A stretch of DNA of 64,000 nt, from assembly GCF_001485535.1 (NCBI RefSeq), contig NZ_BCMZ01000001.1, positions 434,001 to 498,000 of the forward strand, in the 5' to 3' direction. This document shows positions 27,037 through 36,733 of this stretch, one piece after another; within the stretch, counting starts at the first letter, position 1; the number at the start of each line of letters is the position of its first letter. The position numbers were made by a program, and so were the translations under genes. Origin of the DNA: Halobacterium sp. CBA1132. Its GTDB lineage: Archaea > Halobacteriota > Halobacteria > Halobacteriales > Halobacteriaceae. The notes below the pieces were generated by a model. The model was not told the origin of the DNA. It did no database searches and saw nothing but the letters and a program-made list of their open reading frames with translations.

Positions 27037-27798
27037 CTATTCCTCGAGTTCGCGGTCGCGCACGACGAGTACGGGCGCGACCGCGCCCTCCGCGACGCGC
27101 TCGGTTTCGTCGCCGAACAGCACCGCGAACGGCGACTCGCTGCCTTCGCCCATGACGATGACGTCGAACTCGTCGGAGCGGTCGACGATGCTGCGGACGG
27201 GGTACTCCGAGGCGCTGGTCGTGGTGGTGATCTGGTCGGCGGGGACGCCGCGGTCGGTGAGCGTCTCGCGGACGTACGCGATGCCGTCGTCGGCGTCGAA
27301 GCCGCTGCCGGTCCGTTCGATGCCCCAGAGCGTAACCGAGCCCTCGCTACCCGCGAACAGCGTGGCGACGAGGTCTGCGAGCCGGTCGGCGTCGATCTCG
27401 CCTCGAATCGGCACGACGACATCGTGTATCTCGCCGATGGGGTTCGGTAGGAGGACGGCGGTCGCGTCGACCTCCGTGGCGACGCGCTCGACGGTCTGGT
27501 CGCGGTCGTGCGTGAACGCGACCCGGGTCTCGACCTCGCGGCCGGCCTCGCGGAACGTCTCCGCGATGTCCTCGACGGCTTCCTGCGCGCGGTCCTCGAA
27601 CTGCATGCTCGCCTGCTCGGTCGGCGTCTGCTCGGGGAGGACGTGGTAGCCCAACACGACCACTTCGGCGGGCGCGAGGAATTCCGCCAGCGACGCCGAG
27701 ATGGACTCGCCCTCCAGCACTTCCACGGGCACGAGCACGCGCGACGGCTCGCGGACGGAAAGCGATTCGCCGTCGGTCGCGGATTCGTCGGTTACCAT
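27037..27798 (-). CDS. Universal stress protein (two UspA-like domains)
   Basis: 253 residues. Two nucleotide-binding alpha/beta halves: the first starts RVLVPVEVLEG near residue 19. The second ends with FDVIVMGEGSESPFAVLFGDETERVAEGAVAPVLVVRD, a G-x2-G-x9-G-S/T-like ATP loop with the last positions altered. The stop of the upstream permease overlaps this ATG (TAATG), so the two are co-translated. UspA partners of haloarchaeal amino-acid permeases are thought to modulate transport. Confidence 0.87.
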   Translation of the reverse strand: MVTDESATDGESLSVREPSRVLVPVEVLEGESISASLAEFLAPAEVVVLGYHVLPEQTPTEQASMQFEDRAQEAVEDIAETFREAGREVETRVAFTHDRDQTVERVATEVDATAVLLPNPIGEIHDVVVPIRGEIDADRLADLVATLFAGSEGSVTLWGIERTGSGFDADDGIAYVRETLTDRGVPADQITTTTSASEYPVRSIVDRSDEFDVIVMGEGSESPFAVLFGDETERVAEGAVAPVLVVRDRELEE

Positions 27799-29234
27799 TA
27801 GAGGACCCCCTTGAGTTGCACGTCGCTCGCGTAGTACTTGTACCACCCGGCGGCCGCGGCCATGATGGCGAGTCCGATTACCTGGGAGGCGCGCTGCATG
27901 AACCCGATGAGACCGAAGCTCGCGACCGCGCCGACGCCCGCGACCAGCCAGTAGGCGGGCACGCGGAAGTCGGGGTCGTACCACTCGGGTTCGTCGCGGC
28001 GCATCGAGATGAGTGCGACGCACATCAGCCCGTACATCACGAGGTGGAGGAACGACGCGACCTCCGCGAGCACCTCGACTTCACCGAGCGCGACGAGCAC
28101 GAGCACTGGCCCACCGGCCATCGCGAGCGCGACGTGGGGCGTGCCGTACTTGAGATTGAGGCGGCTCGCGTACTGCGGGACGAGGGCGTCCTTACTCACC
28201 GCGAATACCGCTCGCGACGTGGACAGAATCGAGGCGTTCGCGCTGGAGACGGTCGCGAGCAGTCCGGCGACGAGGATGGCGAGTGCGCCCGCGTCACCGA
28301 AGTACGCCCGCGCGACTTCGACGATGGCGGTCTCGCCGAACCGCGACAGCGGGCCGCTGCCGAACGCGCTCGTCGCCACGAAAATCGTCGACACGTAGAG
28401 GATGCCGACGATGATTACCGACCCGACCATCGCCAGCGGGAGGTTCCGGCCGGGGTTCTTGATGTCGCCGGCGACGGTGGCGACCTGCGCGAACCCCAGG
28501 TAGGAGGTGAACACGAGCGCTGCCGTCGTGAACATCGGCATCGGGCCGAACGGCATGAACGTCTCGGGCGTGCTCGAAGCTCCGAACACGCCGACGGCGT
28601 CGAGGCCGCCGTAGCCGAGGAAGACGACGAGAATCGTCAACAGCAGGCCGACCACGTAGTTCTGGAGTTTCGCGGCGTTCTCCGTCCCGAAGAGGTTCAG
28701 CGCCGTGAGCGCCACGCCGAACACCAGCGCCAGCGGCACGACCACGGGAATGTTTCCGACGGGAACGCCGGCTTCGAGCAGCAGCGCGGCGGCGTAGTTC
28801 CCGAACCCGACGAGGTAGAACGCGGTCGCGAACACGAGCCCGAGCCAGATGCTGATGCCGACGACGGCACCGGGGAGCGCGCCGAGCGCCCGCGAGATGA
28901 AGTAGTAGCCGCCGCCGGACTTCGGCATCGCGGTCGCCAACTCCGAAGCCGGGAGCGCCACGAGCAACGCGATGACCGCGCCGATGGCGAACGACCCCGC
29001 GGCCGCGGGCCCGGCGTTGCCGGCTGCCAGCCCCGGGAACACGAAGATGCCCGCGCCGATCATCGTCCCGACGCCGATGGCGACGCCGCCCTTCAGGCCG
29101 ATGGAGCGTTCGAGTTCCGTCCCCTCCTCGGTGACGGTCGTCTCGCCGGTGTCGTCCGTCGGCGGCGCGACCGAGGCGGGCGACTCACCGTGTTCGTCCG
29201 TCCCCCCGGAGTCGGGGGGTTGCGACGTTCCCAT
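27798..29234 (-). CDS. APC-family amino acid permease
   Basis: 478-residue membrane protein with about 12 hydrophobic helices. The APC start [23 protein letters not shown] is near residues 45-67, with the substrate-site GAGIF glycines intact. [13 protein letters not shown] near 110 is also typical. An acidic Ser/Thr-rich cytoplasmic N-tail occupies residues 1-40. Substrate not deducible; cationic amino acids are common for this branch. Translationally coupled to the Usp gene. Confidence 0.88.
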   Translation of the reverse strand: MGTSQPPDSGGTDEHGESPASVAPPTDDTGETTVTEEGTELERSIGLKGGVAIGVGTMIGAGIFVFPGLAAGNAGPAAAGSFAIGAVIALLVALPASELATAMPKSGGGYYFISRALGALPGAVVGISIWLGLVFATAFYLVGFGNYAAALLLEAGVPVGNIPVVVPLALVFGVALTALNLFGTENAAKLQNYVVGLLLTILVVFLGYGGLDAVGVFGASSTPETFMPFGPMPMFTTAALVFTSYLGFAQVATVAGDIKNPGRNLPLAMVGSVIIVGILYVSTIFVATSAFGSGPLSRFGETAIVEVARAYFGDAGALAILVAGLLATVSSANASILSTSRAVFAVSKDALVPQYASRLNLKYGTPHVALAMAGGPVLVLVALGEVEVLAEVASFLHLVMYGLMCVALISMRRDEPEWYDPDFRVPAYWLVAGVGAVASFGLIGFMQRASQVIGLAIMAAAAGWYKYYASDVQLKGVL

Positions 29235-29280
29235 GCCCGAGAATCCACGGCCGCGGCAGAATAATCTGATGGCGGATTGA

Positions 29281-30003
29281 CTACTCGCCCAGCTGCGCGT
29301 CCGTAATTTCGATGTGGCCGCGGTCACCCTCCCAGACCGCCTCGTACTCCAACTCGATTGGGCGAGACATGTGCGGGCCGTCCGTGACGAACGTCTCGAA
29401 CTCGCCGCCCTCCCCGAGGACGTGGACGCCGTACTCGTCGTTGAGGGATTCGAGTTCGTCCAGCGCCTCGCGGTCGAGCGTGCGCCCGAGCCACGACTCG
29501 TCGAGGCCGTACGCCGCGACTTGGACGACCGTAATCTCGAAGCCGGCGGCGAGCATCTCGTCGGCGAGGTCGCGGGGGTCGCGCTGCCACAGCGGCGCGA
29601 ACACCTCGCAGCCGAGCCGCTCCGCCATCGCTTCGATGCGGGAGGTCTGGTACTCGCTCTCGACGGCGCCCGCGGTGACGCCCGCGAGCCCGCCGTCGAG
29701 GTCGGCCGCGAGGTCGAGGAGGGCGGCCTCCAGCGGTTCGAGTTCGGCGTCGCCCTGTTCGCCGGACTCGCTTTCGGCCGTCGCCTCGAAGTCCGCGGGT
29801 TCGACGTCCACGAGCGGGATGCCGATGCTCTCGGCGGCGAGGCTCGCGAGGCGCGTCGCGGGCACGTGATACATGTACGAGTCGCCTTCCGGGTGGACTG
29901 TGACGAGCCGCGCAACGTCCAAGCCCTCCTCTAGGGCGCAGTAGAGCGCCCACGAGGAGTCTTTCCCGCCGGAGAACAGGCTCACCCACTGGCCGTCAGT
30001 CAT
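29281..30003 (-). CDS. dph6: Diphthine-ammonia ligase-like ATP pyrophosphatase
   Basis: 240-residue N-type ATP pyrophosphatase. PP-loop [12 protein letters not shown] is at residues 9-20; the family-specific C-terminal block is [16 protein letters not shown] near 198. Dph6 performs the last amidation of diphthamide on translation factor EF2. The middle ([25 protein letters not shown]) also fits the archaeal Dph6 group. Starts close to, but separate from, the DUF373 gene upstream. Confidence 0.85.
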   Translation of the reverse strand: MTDGQWVSLFSGGKDSSWALYCALEEGLDVARLVTVHPEGDSYMYHVPATRLASLAAESIGIPLVDVEPADFEATAESESGEQGDAELEPLEAALLDLAADLDGGLAGVTAGAVESEYQTSRIEAMAERLGCEVFAPLWQRDPRDLADEMLAAGFEITVVQVAAYGLDESWLGRTLDREALDELESLNDEYGVHVLGEGGEFETFVTDGPHMSRPIELEYEAVWEGDRGHIEITDAQLGE

Positions 30004-30039
30004 ACCTCCGCTTGCACCGCGGCGTTGAAATACCCCACT

Positions 30040-31191
30040 CTACGGCTCGACGGACTCCTCCCCGTCCTCGACGCCGTCGCCGACGCTGAATCGCGTCGCC
30101 ACGCGGATGCCGACGACGCTGACGAGCACGCCCGCGACGACGAACGCAGCCAGCCGCTCTTCCGGCGAGAGCACGAACCCGCCGACGGAGAGCGCGCCGA
30201 CGTCGGTCGCCGGCACGGATACGGAGTCGAGTTCGCCCGCTAACTCCATGAAGTACGCCGCGAACCCGCGGACGACCATTCCGACCGCGAGCACGCCGAA
30301 CGGGAGATTGAGGAACGATGTGCGAACCTCATCTCGGCGGATGAACTCGTCGAACAGTCGCCCGGCGCTGGCCGCCAGTCCGCCCAGCGTCACCCACGGG
30401 ACGCTGAAGTACGTGAACGCCATCGCGGTCAACAACAGCGGCGTCTCCGCGGGCAGATTGGAGACAGCGAGCGCGCCCGCGAACACGCCGACGAGCGCGA
30501 GGCCGCCCGCGACGACGTACGTGACGATGGAGACGCGCCCGGAGTACAGCGCGTCCCGCGCCTGCGCGGGCACCTCTGCGAGGTAGTTCTCGATGCTCAA
30601 TCCCTTGTAGAGGACGAACAGGCCGATGACGGCGGTGATGGCCGCGACGGCGACCGCGAGGCTGCCGGTGACCATCAGCAGCGCCGGGAACACCAGCAAC
30701 ACGATGCCCAGCGGCACCAGCACCGTCTGTCGGAGTTCCTCGTCGGCGAGGAACTGCTTGAGGAGGTAGTACGTGGATTCGAGGTCGCGGGCCTGCCGGA
30801 CGACGACGCGGTCGACGGCGTCCACTTGGAGGCGGCTCTCCACGATGGGGACGACGCGCTCGTCCTCCGCGCTGTCGATGACGACGACCGCCGAATCGGG
30901 GTCGTAGCGCGCGATGAGGTGGTCCAGTTGTTCGGCGACCGAGCGGTCCGCGGAGACGCTGTCGCCGCTCCCGGAGATGGCCGCGACGACCGCGTCGTCG
31001 TCGCCATCCCGGAGGTCGCGGGTGACGCGCAGCGCCTCCAGCAGGCAGTTCACCGCGGAGTCCTCGGGGTCGGCGACCCCCATCTCCACGACCAGCGACT
31101 GCACGGCCTCCCAGCCCGCGACCGGCGTCTGCAGCCCGGTCTGACGGGGGATGTCCCCAGTCCGGTCCACACAGACGACCAGCGTACGCAT
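30040..31191 (-). CDS. DUF373-family membrane protein
   Basis: 383 residues. The soluble N-terminal 150 residues (TLVVCVDRTGDIPR ... VVVIDSAEDERVVPIVESR) are followed by about six to seven hydrophobic helices from near residue 155 (VPLGIVLLVFPALLMVTG). This matches the archaeal DUF373 family. No function is established. The acidic C-terminus (GDGVEDGEESVEP) is probably cytoplasmic. Confidence 0.82.
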   Translation of the reverse strand: MRTLVVCVDRTGDIPRQTGLQTPVAGWEAVQSLVVEMGVADPEDSAVNCLLEALRVTRDLRDGDDDAVVAAISGSGDSVSADRSVAEQLDHLIARYDPDSAVVVIDSAEDERVVPIVESRLQVDAVDRVVVRQARDLESTYYLLKQFLADEELRQTVLVPLGIVLLVFPALLMVTGSLAVAVAAITAVIGLFVLYKGLSIENYLAEVPAQARDALYSGRVSIVTYVVAGGLALVGVFAGALAVSNLPAETPLLLTAMAFTYFSVPWVTLGGLAASAGRLFDEFIRRDEVRTSFLNLPFGVLAVGMVVRGFAAYFMELAGELDSVSVPATDVGALSVGGFVLSPEERLAAFVVAGVLVSVVGIRVATRFSVGDGVEDGEESVEP

Positions 31192-31296
31192 CTATCCTCT
31201 ACAGCGTCACGCCGTCGTGATAAAAACCCCGCGTTCGGCGAGACGGCGCTGTCGCTGTGCGCCGGGAAATACGGAGAAATCCGCAGTAGAACGTCG

Positions 31297-32199
31297 TTAG
31301 AGGTGGCCGGACTTCTGGAGCTTGCGGAGGTCCTCGGTGTCGAGGGTCTCGCCCTCCTTGAACCGCTCGTAGATCTCCTCGGCCTCCTCGCGGGCTTCGG
31401 CCTGCTCGGCGGCGCGCTCGTCCTCGCGCTCCTCTTCTTCCTGCTTGTCGAGTTCGCGGAGGCGCTTCTGGACGCGCACGAACGCCTCGTGGTGGGCGTC
31501 GGCGGCTTCCTGAGCCTCGACGAACTTCTCGTGCATCTCGTCGGCCTCGTCACGGATGTCGTCGGCCTCGCGGTAGGCCTCGATCATCTCGTTGTGGTGC
31601 TCTTGGGCCTTGTCCGCGAGCTCCGTCACCTTCTCGTGGTGCTCGGAGGCTTCCGCGCGGACTTCCTCGGCCTCGTCGACGAGCTCCTCGAGGTCGCCGG
31701 ATTCGTCGAGTTTCTCCTTGCGGTCCTGGTACTCCTCGCGCTTGTCCTCGATCTTCTCGATGAGCTCGCGCTCGTCTTCGGTCGAGAGGACCTCGGTCTG
31801 CTGCTTGAACTCGAGCTGCTCGATCTCCTCTTTGAGCTCCTCGAGGTCTTTGCCCTCGTCGAGCTCGAGGTCTTCTTTGCGCTGCTCGACCTCGTCGAAG
31901 AGCTCGTTCGCGTCGGCGTTGAGCTCGTTACGGATCTCCTTGTGCTCTTGGACGCGCTCGTTGAGCTCGTCTCGCTGCTCTCGGTGCTCTTGGGCCTCGT
32001 CGACCTTCTCTCGCGTCTTCGCGTTGAGTTCGTCGCGGTCGGAGGCGCGGGAGCTGGCGAGCTGGTTGAGCTCGTTACGCCGGTCGCGGAACTGGCCGGC
32101 GTTCTTGATGAGCTGACCCTTGGACTTCTCCTGGAGCTCTTCGTCTGTAATGAGTTCTTCTGCGCTCGAAACGTCGATATCTTGTTCTTCCTCAGCCAT
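31297..32199 (-). CDS. Long coiled-coil protein, conserved in archaea
   Basis: 300 residues, almost wholly predicted coiled coil: heptad-like runs of Glu, Arg, Lys, Gln and His from about residue 20 to 280, no hydrophobic core domain, no signal peptide. Similar archaeal proteins are sometimes mislabelled phosphoserine phosphatase; nothing here supports an enzyme. A structural or nucleic-acid-related scaffold is possible. Confidence 0.75.
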   Translation of the reverse strand: MAEEEQDIDVSSAEELITDEELQEKSKGQLIKNAGQFRDRRNELNQLASSRASDRDELNAKTREKVDEAQEHREQRDELNERVQEHKEIRNELNADANELFDEVEQRKEDLELDEGKDLEELKEEIEQLEFKQQTEVLSTEDERELIEKIEDKREEYQDRKEKLDESGDLEELVDEAEEVRAEASEHHEKVTELADKAQEHHNEMIEAYREADDIRDEADEMHEKFVEAQEAADAHHEAFVRVQKRLRELDKQEEEEREDERAAEQAEAREEAEEIYERFKEGETLDTEDLRKLQKSGHL

Positions 32200-32502
32200 T
32201 GTTCAAACCTCGATGCCGTCCTGCTGGAGCGGTCGCGACAGCCGTCGCTCGGAGCGTATTACTTCCCGGTCGGAAGGAGAACGTCCTGTCATTCTCTCGG
32301 GCTGTACACGAACGCACGCAGCGTTCTGGTAACGGGTACTACTCCGCCACGCCACTTAAAATTTCCGACGGCGCGTCGCGTGCAAGCAGTTGTCAGACCC
32401 CGTTCCTCGGGTGGTAACGGCCCCCACAGTCACCGGGGTGTGTCACTTAAACACCGGGCGCGGAGCGCCGTACACAAGTGCGGCTACCCGCAACCCCAGC
32501 GC
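32200..32502. other. Intergenic region between coiled-coil gene and DUF371 gene
   Basis: 303 nt between divergent genes. CACTTAAAATTTCC (32354-32367) reads as a TTTTAAG TATA box on the minus strand, giving a leader of over 100 nt for the coiled-coil gene. CACTTAAACACC (32444-32455) could serve the DUF371 gene on the plus strand. No convincing reading frame or tRNA fold. Confidence 0.45.
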
Positions 32503-32916
32503 ATGGAAGAACTCGTGCGGGCGACCGGCCACGAACACGTCGCCGCCGAACACGCGTCCACGCTGGAACTGACGACCGACGACTACCTCACACCCGCCGG
32601 CGACTGCATCGTCGGCATCGAAGCCGACCGCTCTCCCGCGGACTTCGACCAAGAGTTCGTCGCTGCCTGCCAGGACGAGGACGCTACCATCACGCTCGTC
32701 CTCGAAGCCGACGACCACCGCGACACCGTCACCGGCTCCGGCCACCCCGACCTCGAATACACGAACGACCGCAGCATGGTCGGGCGCACGAGCACGTACG
32801 TCGACGACCGCACCATCTTCGTGGACGCCGACAAGGCCGCCGCCGACCTCGACCGCGACCTCGTCGCTGCGCTCGCCGACGGCGCCGACCTCACGGCGAC
32901 GCTGCGCGTCGAGTAA
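32503..32916 (+). CDS. DUF371-family protein
   Basis: 137 residues, matching DUF371, a small archaeal family of unknown function: ATGHEHVAAEHASTLELTTDDYLTPAGDCIVGIEAD, then HRDTVTGSGHPDLEY and SMVGRTSTYVDDRTIFVDADKAAADL. Conserved His and Asp residues suggest metal or nucleotide binding, but no motif proves it. No signal or membrane segment. Same strand as the endonuclease III gene, 56 nt apart. Confidence 0.83.
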   Translation: MEELVRATGHEHVAAEHASTLELTTDDYLTPAGDCIVGIEADRSPADFDQEFVAACQDEDATITLVLEADDHRDTVTGSGHPDLEYTNDRSMVGRTSTYVDDRTIFVDADKAAADLDRDLVAALADGADLTATLRVE

Positions 32917-32972
32917 CCCACAGCACGGGAGTCGCCGCGGCGCTTTTTGCGCTCCGCGACCCACCACCGAGC

Positions 32973-33881
32973 ATGGACGACGAACCCGCCAAGAACATCT
33001 CGGGTGGCGAGAACGCCGGGGGTCGCTTCACCGAGTTCGAACCCGGCGACGGCACCAGCCGTGCAGAAGCCGTTGTCGACCGCCTCGGCGACATGTACTG
33101 GCAGAAGACGTACGGCGGCCGGGACGCCTTCGAGTGTCTTGTCCGCACGATTCTCAGCCAGAACACCAGCGACGTCGCCAGCCAGCCCGCTCACGACGCG
33201 CTGATGGACCGATACGATGGCGACGGCGACCTTGCGGCGGCGCTCGCCGACGCCCACCGGGACGAACTCGCGGAGACCATCTCCTCGGCTGGCCTCTACA
33301 ACCAGAAGTCCGAGACCCTGATTCGCATCGCGGGCCGCGTCCGCGAGGAGTACGGGGGCGAGGACGCCTTCGACGAGTTCGTACGCACGGGGCGCGTGGA
33401 GCAACGCTCCACGGACGGAGCGAGTAGCGAGGGACGGCGTCCCTCGGACCATTCGAGCGGGCGGAGCCCGCGAGAAGACGGTGAAACCACGAGCAATGAC
33501 CCCGACGAGGTGCGCGACGCCCTACTCGACATGAAAGGCGTCGGCCCGAAAACAGCCGACTGCGTGCTGCTGTTCGCGGGCGGCCGCGGCGGCGTCTTTC
33601 CAGTAGATACGCACGTCCACCGCATCACGCGGCGCCTCGGCATCGCCGCCCCGGACGCCGACCACGAGGCCGTCCGCGAGGCGCTGGAGGCTGACGTTCC
33701 AGAATCGAAGTGCGGGTTCGGACACACGGCGATGATTCAGTTCGGCCGCGAGTACTGTTCGGCGCGCAAGCCCGCGTGCCTCGACGGGCCCGAAGCCTGC
33801 CCGCTGTACGACCTCTGCGACCGCGTGGGCGTCGACGAACTCGCCGAGGACGTCGTCGACCCCGCGGAGGCCGCCGACTAG
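32973..33881 (+). CDS. nth: Endonuclease III with a palindrome-encoded insertion
   Basis: 302-residue DNA glycosylase/AP lyase of base excision repair. The helix-hairpin-helix LLDMKGVGPKTADCVLLF carries the catalytic Lys; the catalytic Asp is in FPVDTHVHRITRRLG. The C-terminal 4Fe-4S cysteines are in YCSARKPAC and CPLYDLC. Between the helix ending DEFVRT and DPDEVRDALLDMKG there are about 37 extra polar residues (Gly, Arg, Ser, Glu-rich) encoded by three perfect hairpins (33395-33471). The frame is kept and both flanks are normal, so the enzyme probably tolerates it as a surface loop. CTTTTTG box 29 nt before the ATG. Confidence 0.9.
   Translation: MDDEPAKNISGGENAGGRFTEFEPGDGTSRAEAVVDRLGDMYWQKTYGGRDAFECLVRTILSQNTSDVASQPAHDALMDRYDGDGDLAAALADAHRDELAETISSAGLYNQKSETLIRIAGRVREEYGGEDAFDEFVRTGRVEQRSTDGASSEGRRPSDHSSGRSPREDGETTSNDPDEVRDALLDMKGVGPKTADCVLLFAGGRGGVFPVDTHVHRITRRLGIAAPDADHEAVREALEADVPESKCGFGHTAMIQFGREYCSARKPACLDGPEACPLYDLCDRVGVDELAEDVVDPAEAAD
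33395..33471 (+). repeat. Three in-frame hairpins inside the endonuclease III gene
   Basis: Perfect hairpins at 33395-33413 (stem CGTGGAGC, loop AAC), 33428-33446 (stem CGAGGGAC, loop GGC) and 33457-33471 (stem GCGGGC, loop GGA). All have 3-nt loops. They lie in the inserted stretch just before the helix-hairpin-helix and add coding length without a stop codon. Confidence 0.8.
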
Positions 33882-34237
33882 AGGCTCTTCCAGCAGGTGT
33901 CCGTGAACGACGCCAGCGGGATGTCCACGTTCGAGTCGACGCTGACGAATAGGCCCGTGTACTCGTCGTCCGGGAAGTGGAACACGGTCACCTCGTCGAA
34001 GCGGTGCATCGAGCAGCGGAGGTCGCCCGCGTCGAAGAGGTCTTCGAGGTGGGTGCGACTGATGCCTTCGAGCACGAGGTTCCGGTGGATGTCCTCTGCT
34101 TGCTCGTCGAGTCGCGCGCCGATGTCCTCGCGGGCGTAGCGTATATCGTACCCGTCCCGGTCGTACTCGGCGACGACCCGCAGTGCGTCGTCGGCTTGCT
34201 GCCGGAGCTTCGCGACGAGTCCGTCACCTCCTGCCAT
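33878..34237 (-). CDS. Conserved haloarchaeal protein of unknown function
   Basis: 119 residues, mixed alpha/beta and soluble: an N-terminal helix (LVAKLRQQADDALRVVAEYDRDGYDIRYAREDIGARLDE) followed by strands FDEVTVFHFPDDEYTGLFVSVD. I recall similar haloarchaeal proteins without known role. Start set at ATG 34237; an upstream ATG adds five residues. Convergent with nth, sharing CTAG 33878-33881 as both stop codons. Confidence 0.75.
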   Translation of the reverse strand: MAGGDGLVAKLRQQADDALRVVAEYDRDGYDIRYAREDIGARLDEQAEDIHRNLVLEGISRTHLEDLFDAGDLRCSMHRFDEVTVFHFPDDEYTGLFVSVDSNVDIPLASFTDTCWKSL

Positions 34238-34281
34238 ACGGCGTGGTAACAACCGTGAAGGTTTGAAAGTTCGGCCGGGCG

Positions 34282-34731
34282 CTACGCGCTGCTCCCGTTT
34301 ATGGTCTCGTTGCCCTCGTAGCTGAAGTCGTCACCAGCCGACGGCCCCGCCGAGAGGAACGGGAGGTCGAGTTCCCACTCCGCGACCACGGAGAACCGCG
34401 AGAACGGATTCGAGAGGAACTCTGAGAGGTCGCCGACGCCCGCGAACCGCATCTGAACGTCGACGGCGATGACCCGCGTGTCCATTGCGTGACCGACCGC
34501 GCTGAACCCGAAGTCGCCGGCGGCGCCGAGGTTCGTGAACATGTCGAGGTGGAGCCAGAACGTGATGTTCGACTCTGCACCGCCGACGTCGAACCGGTAG
34601 CCGCCGTCGCCCTCCACGGCTTCCCCGGTCTGCGTCGCTGCAACGGTCTGCGCGGCGACGGCGGGGCCGACGAACGCCGCCGACACCACCAGCGCCACGA
34701 CGAACGCGCTGACTGCTCGTGTCTCCCTCAC
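34282..34731 (-). CDS. Predicted secreted protein of unknown function
   Basis: 149 residues. A Sec-type signal peptide (TRAVSAFVVALVVSAAFVGPAVA) ends near residue 26 at an Ala-x-Ala site, so it is exported. The mature part has no cysteine, no membrane anchor and alternates short strands with Gly/Ser (AGDFGFSAVGHAMDTRVIAVD). GTG start. No family recognised. Confidence 0.65.
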   Translation of the reverse strand: MRETRAVSAFVVALVVSAAFVGPAVAAQTVAATQTGEAVEGDGGYRFDVGGAESNITFWLHLDMFTNLGAAGDFGFSAVGHAMDTRVIAVDVQMRFAGVGDLSEFLSNPFSRFSVVAEWELDLPFLSAGPSAGDDFSYEGNETINGSSA

Positions 34732-34807
34732 ACGCTACCGTACCGGAACGCGGAGTATAGTGCTGTCGGCTCCCGAAACAGAGCAGGGACAGTGGGGACG
34801 AGCCGCG

Positions 34808-36733
34808 TCAGACGAAGCGGAACGTTTCGAGGTTCTTCGGTGCGAACGTCCGCATGTTGTAGTCGTGGTAGAGCGCGCTGGAGAGGTCCTGCGTGGAGGA
34901 CTCGTCGCCGTGCACGCACAGCACCTTCTCGGGGCGCGGGTTCATCGTGCGCACGAAGTCTTCGAGGCCCTGCCGGTCAGCGTGACCGGAGAAGCCGTCG
35001 ACCGTTTCGGTGTCCATCTCGAGTTCGAGGCGTTCGGTGCGGCCGCTGCCGCGCGAGTCGGGCATCGGAATCTCGTCCCAGCCGGACTGGATGCGGCGGC
35101 CGAGCGTCCCCTGCGCCTGGTAGCCGACGAACGTCATCGTGGAGTCCGGGTCCGGGCCGATGTGCTGAATCCAGGACATGATGGGGCCGCCCGTGACCAT
35201 ACCGGACGTCGAGAGGATGATGCACTGGTCGCCGTCAGCGACCTCCTGTCGTTCGTCCTCGCCGCCGTCGATGTGGTTGAACTGCGGCGCGAGGAACGGG
35301 TTCTCGTCCTCGTGGAAAATGCGGTCCCGGAGGTCGTCGCGGAGGTACTCGGGGTAGGTGGTGTGGATGGCGGTCGCCTCCCAGATCATGCCGTCGAGGT
35401 GGATGGGCATCTCGGGGATGTCGCCCTCCCGCATCGCCTCTTCGAGGACGAGCATCATCTCCTGCGAGCGGCCGACGGCGAACGCCGGAATCAGGACCTT
35501 CCCGCCCTGCTCGTAGGTCTCGTTGATGACGCGCTTGAGCTTCTCCTCGGAGTCCTCTTGGTCGGTCTGGTAGTCGTTGCGCCCGCCGTACGTGGATTCG
35601 AGGACGAGCGTCTCCACGCGCGGGAAGTCGTTGACGGCGCCGTTGAACAGGCGCGTGTCGTCGTAGTGGATGTCGCCGGAGAACGCGACGTTGTAGAGGC
35701 CGTCACCGATGTGGAAGTGCGAGACGGCGCTCCCGAGGATGTGGCCGGCGTTGTGGAATGTGAGTTTCACGTCCGGTGCGATGTCCGTGACGTCGCCGTA
35801 CTCCAGCGGGATGCAGTGCTTGATGGCCTCGCGGACCATCTCGGAGTCGTACGGCGGCGTGCGACCCTCCTTGGCGGCGACGTCGAGGTAGTCCAGCGTC
35901 AGCAGGCCCATCAGGTCACGGGTCGGCTCCGTCGTGTAGATGGGGCCGTCGTAGCCGTACTTGAAGAGGAGGGGAATGAACGCGGAGTGGTCGAGGTGCG
36001 CGTGCGTGAGCACGACGGCGTCGATGGAGTTCGCGCCAGCGCCGAGCGCCTCCTGCACTTGGAGGTACGGCACCTCGTCCTCGCTGCCGGGCTTGTCGCC
36101 GCAGTCGACGAGGATGCGCGTCTCGGGCGTCGAGAGGATGAAGCTCGCGCGGCCGACCTCGCGGCAGCAGCCCAGCGTGGTGATGCGGACGTACTCGTCG
36201 TCGCTCATCTCCTCGCGGTGAATCTGCCGGCCGACCTTCTCGAGGATGTCGCGGCGCTCGTCGCGCTCGGACTTGAGGAAGTTCCGGACGTTCGAGACGG
36301 TCGACGACTCGATGGGCGGCGTGCGCACGACTTCGGGCGTCCAGCCCGCGGCTTCCGTGATTTCGCGGAGCGTGGAGCCGTGGCGGCCGATGACCATCCC
36401 GGGCTTCTCGGCCTCGATGACGACTTCGCCGGTGTCCTCGTGGAAGTCGAGGTCGGTGACGCCGGCGTCGTCGGGGATGACGTTCAGAATCTTCTCGCGG
36501 GCGGTGTCCGGGCGGGAGAGCACCGCGGGGTCGGGGCGGACGGTGATTCGCTTCCGGAGCTTGCTCGCGAGCTGTCGGACGAGGTCGCCGTCTTGGGCGA
36601 ACTGCTTGGGGTCTCGGGTGTAGACGACGAGTTCGGGGCCCTCGTACTTCACGTCGGTCACCGAGATGTCCGGGGGAATCTCGTTCGTGATCTGGTTCTG
36701 TAACTCCTCGAGTTGCTGGTCTACAGTGCTCAT
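34808..36733 (-). CDS. fttA: Archaeal CPSF-like ribonuclease / transcription termination factor FttA (aCPSF1)
   Basis: 641 residues. Two N-terminal KH-like domains (about 1-145; GMVIGRHGSTLREI is the KH GxxG) are followed by a metallo-beta-lactamase domain with zinc motif HAHLDHS near residue 244, and a beta-CASP domain (AFAVGRSQEMMLVLEEA, and STSGMVTGGP). A late His in CVHGDESS completes the site. aCPSF1/FttA cleaves nascent RNA at U-rich ends and terminates archaeal transcription. Essential in archaea tested. A hairpin (36776-36811) lies just upstream of its start. Confidence 0.95.
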   Translation of the reverse strand: MSTVDQQLEELQNQITNEIPPDISVTDVKYEGPELVVYTRDPKQFAQDGDLVRQLASKLRKRITVRPDPAVLSRPDTAREKILNVIPDDAGVTDLDFHEDTGEVVIEAEKPGMVIGRHGSTLREITEAAGWTPEVVRTPPIESSTVSNVRNFLKSERDERRDILEKVGRQIHREEMSDDEYVRITTLGCCREVGRASFILSTPETRILVDCGDKPGSEDEVPYLQVQEALGAGANSIDAVVLTHAHLDHSAFIPLLFKYGYDGPIYTTEPTRDLMGLLTLDYLDVAAKEGRTPPYDSEMVREAIKHCIPLEYGDVTDIAPDVKLTFHNAGHILGSAVSHFHIGDGLYNVAFSGDIHYDDTRLFNGAVNDFPRVETLVLESTYGGRNDYQTDQEDSEEKLKRVINETYEQGGKVLIPAFAVGRSQEMMLVLEEAMREGDIPEMPIHLDGMIWEATAIHTTYPEYLRDDLRDRIFHEDENPFLAPQFNHIDGGEDERQEVADGDQCIILSTSGMVTGGPIMSWIQHIGPDPDSTMTFVGYQAQGTLGRRIQSGWDEIPMPDSRGSGRTERLELEMDTETVDGFSGHADRQGLEDFVRTMNPRPEKVLCVHGDESSTQDLSSALYHDYNMRTFAPKNLETFRFV

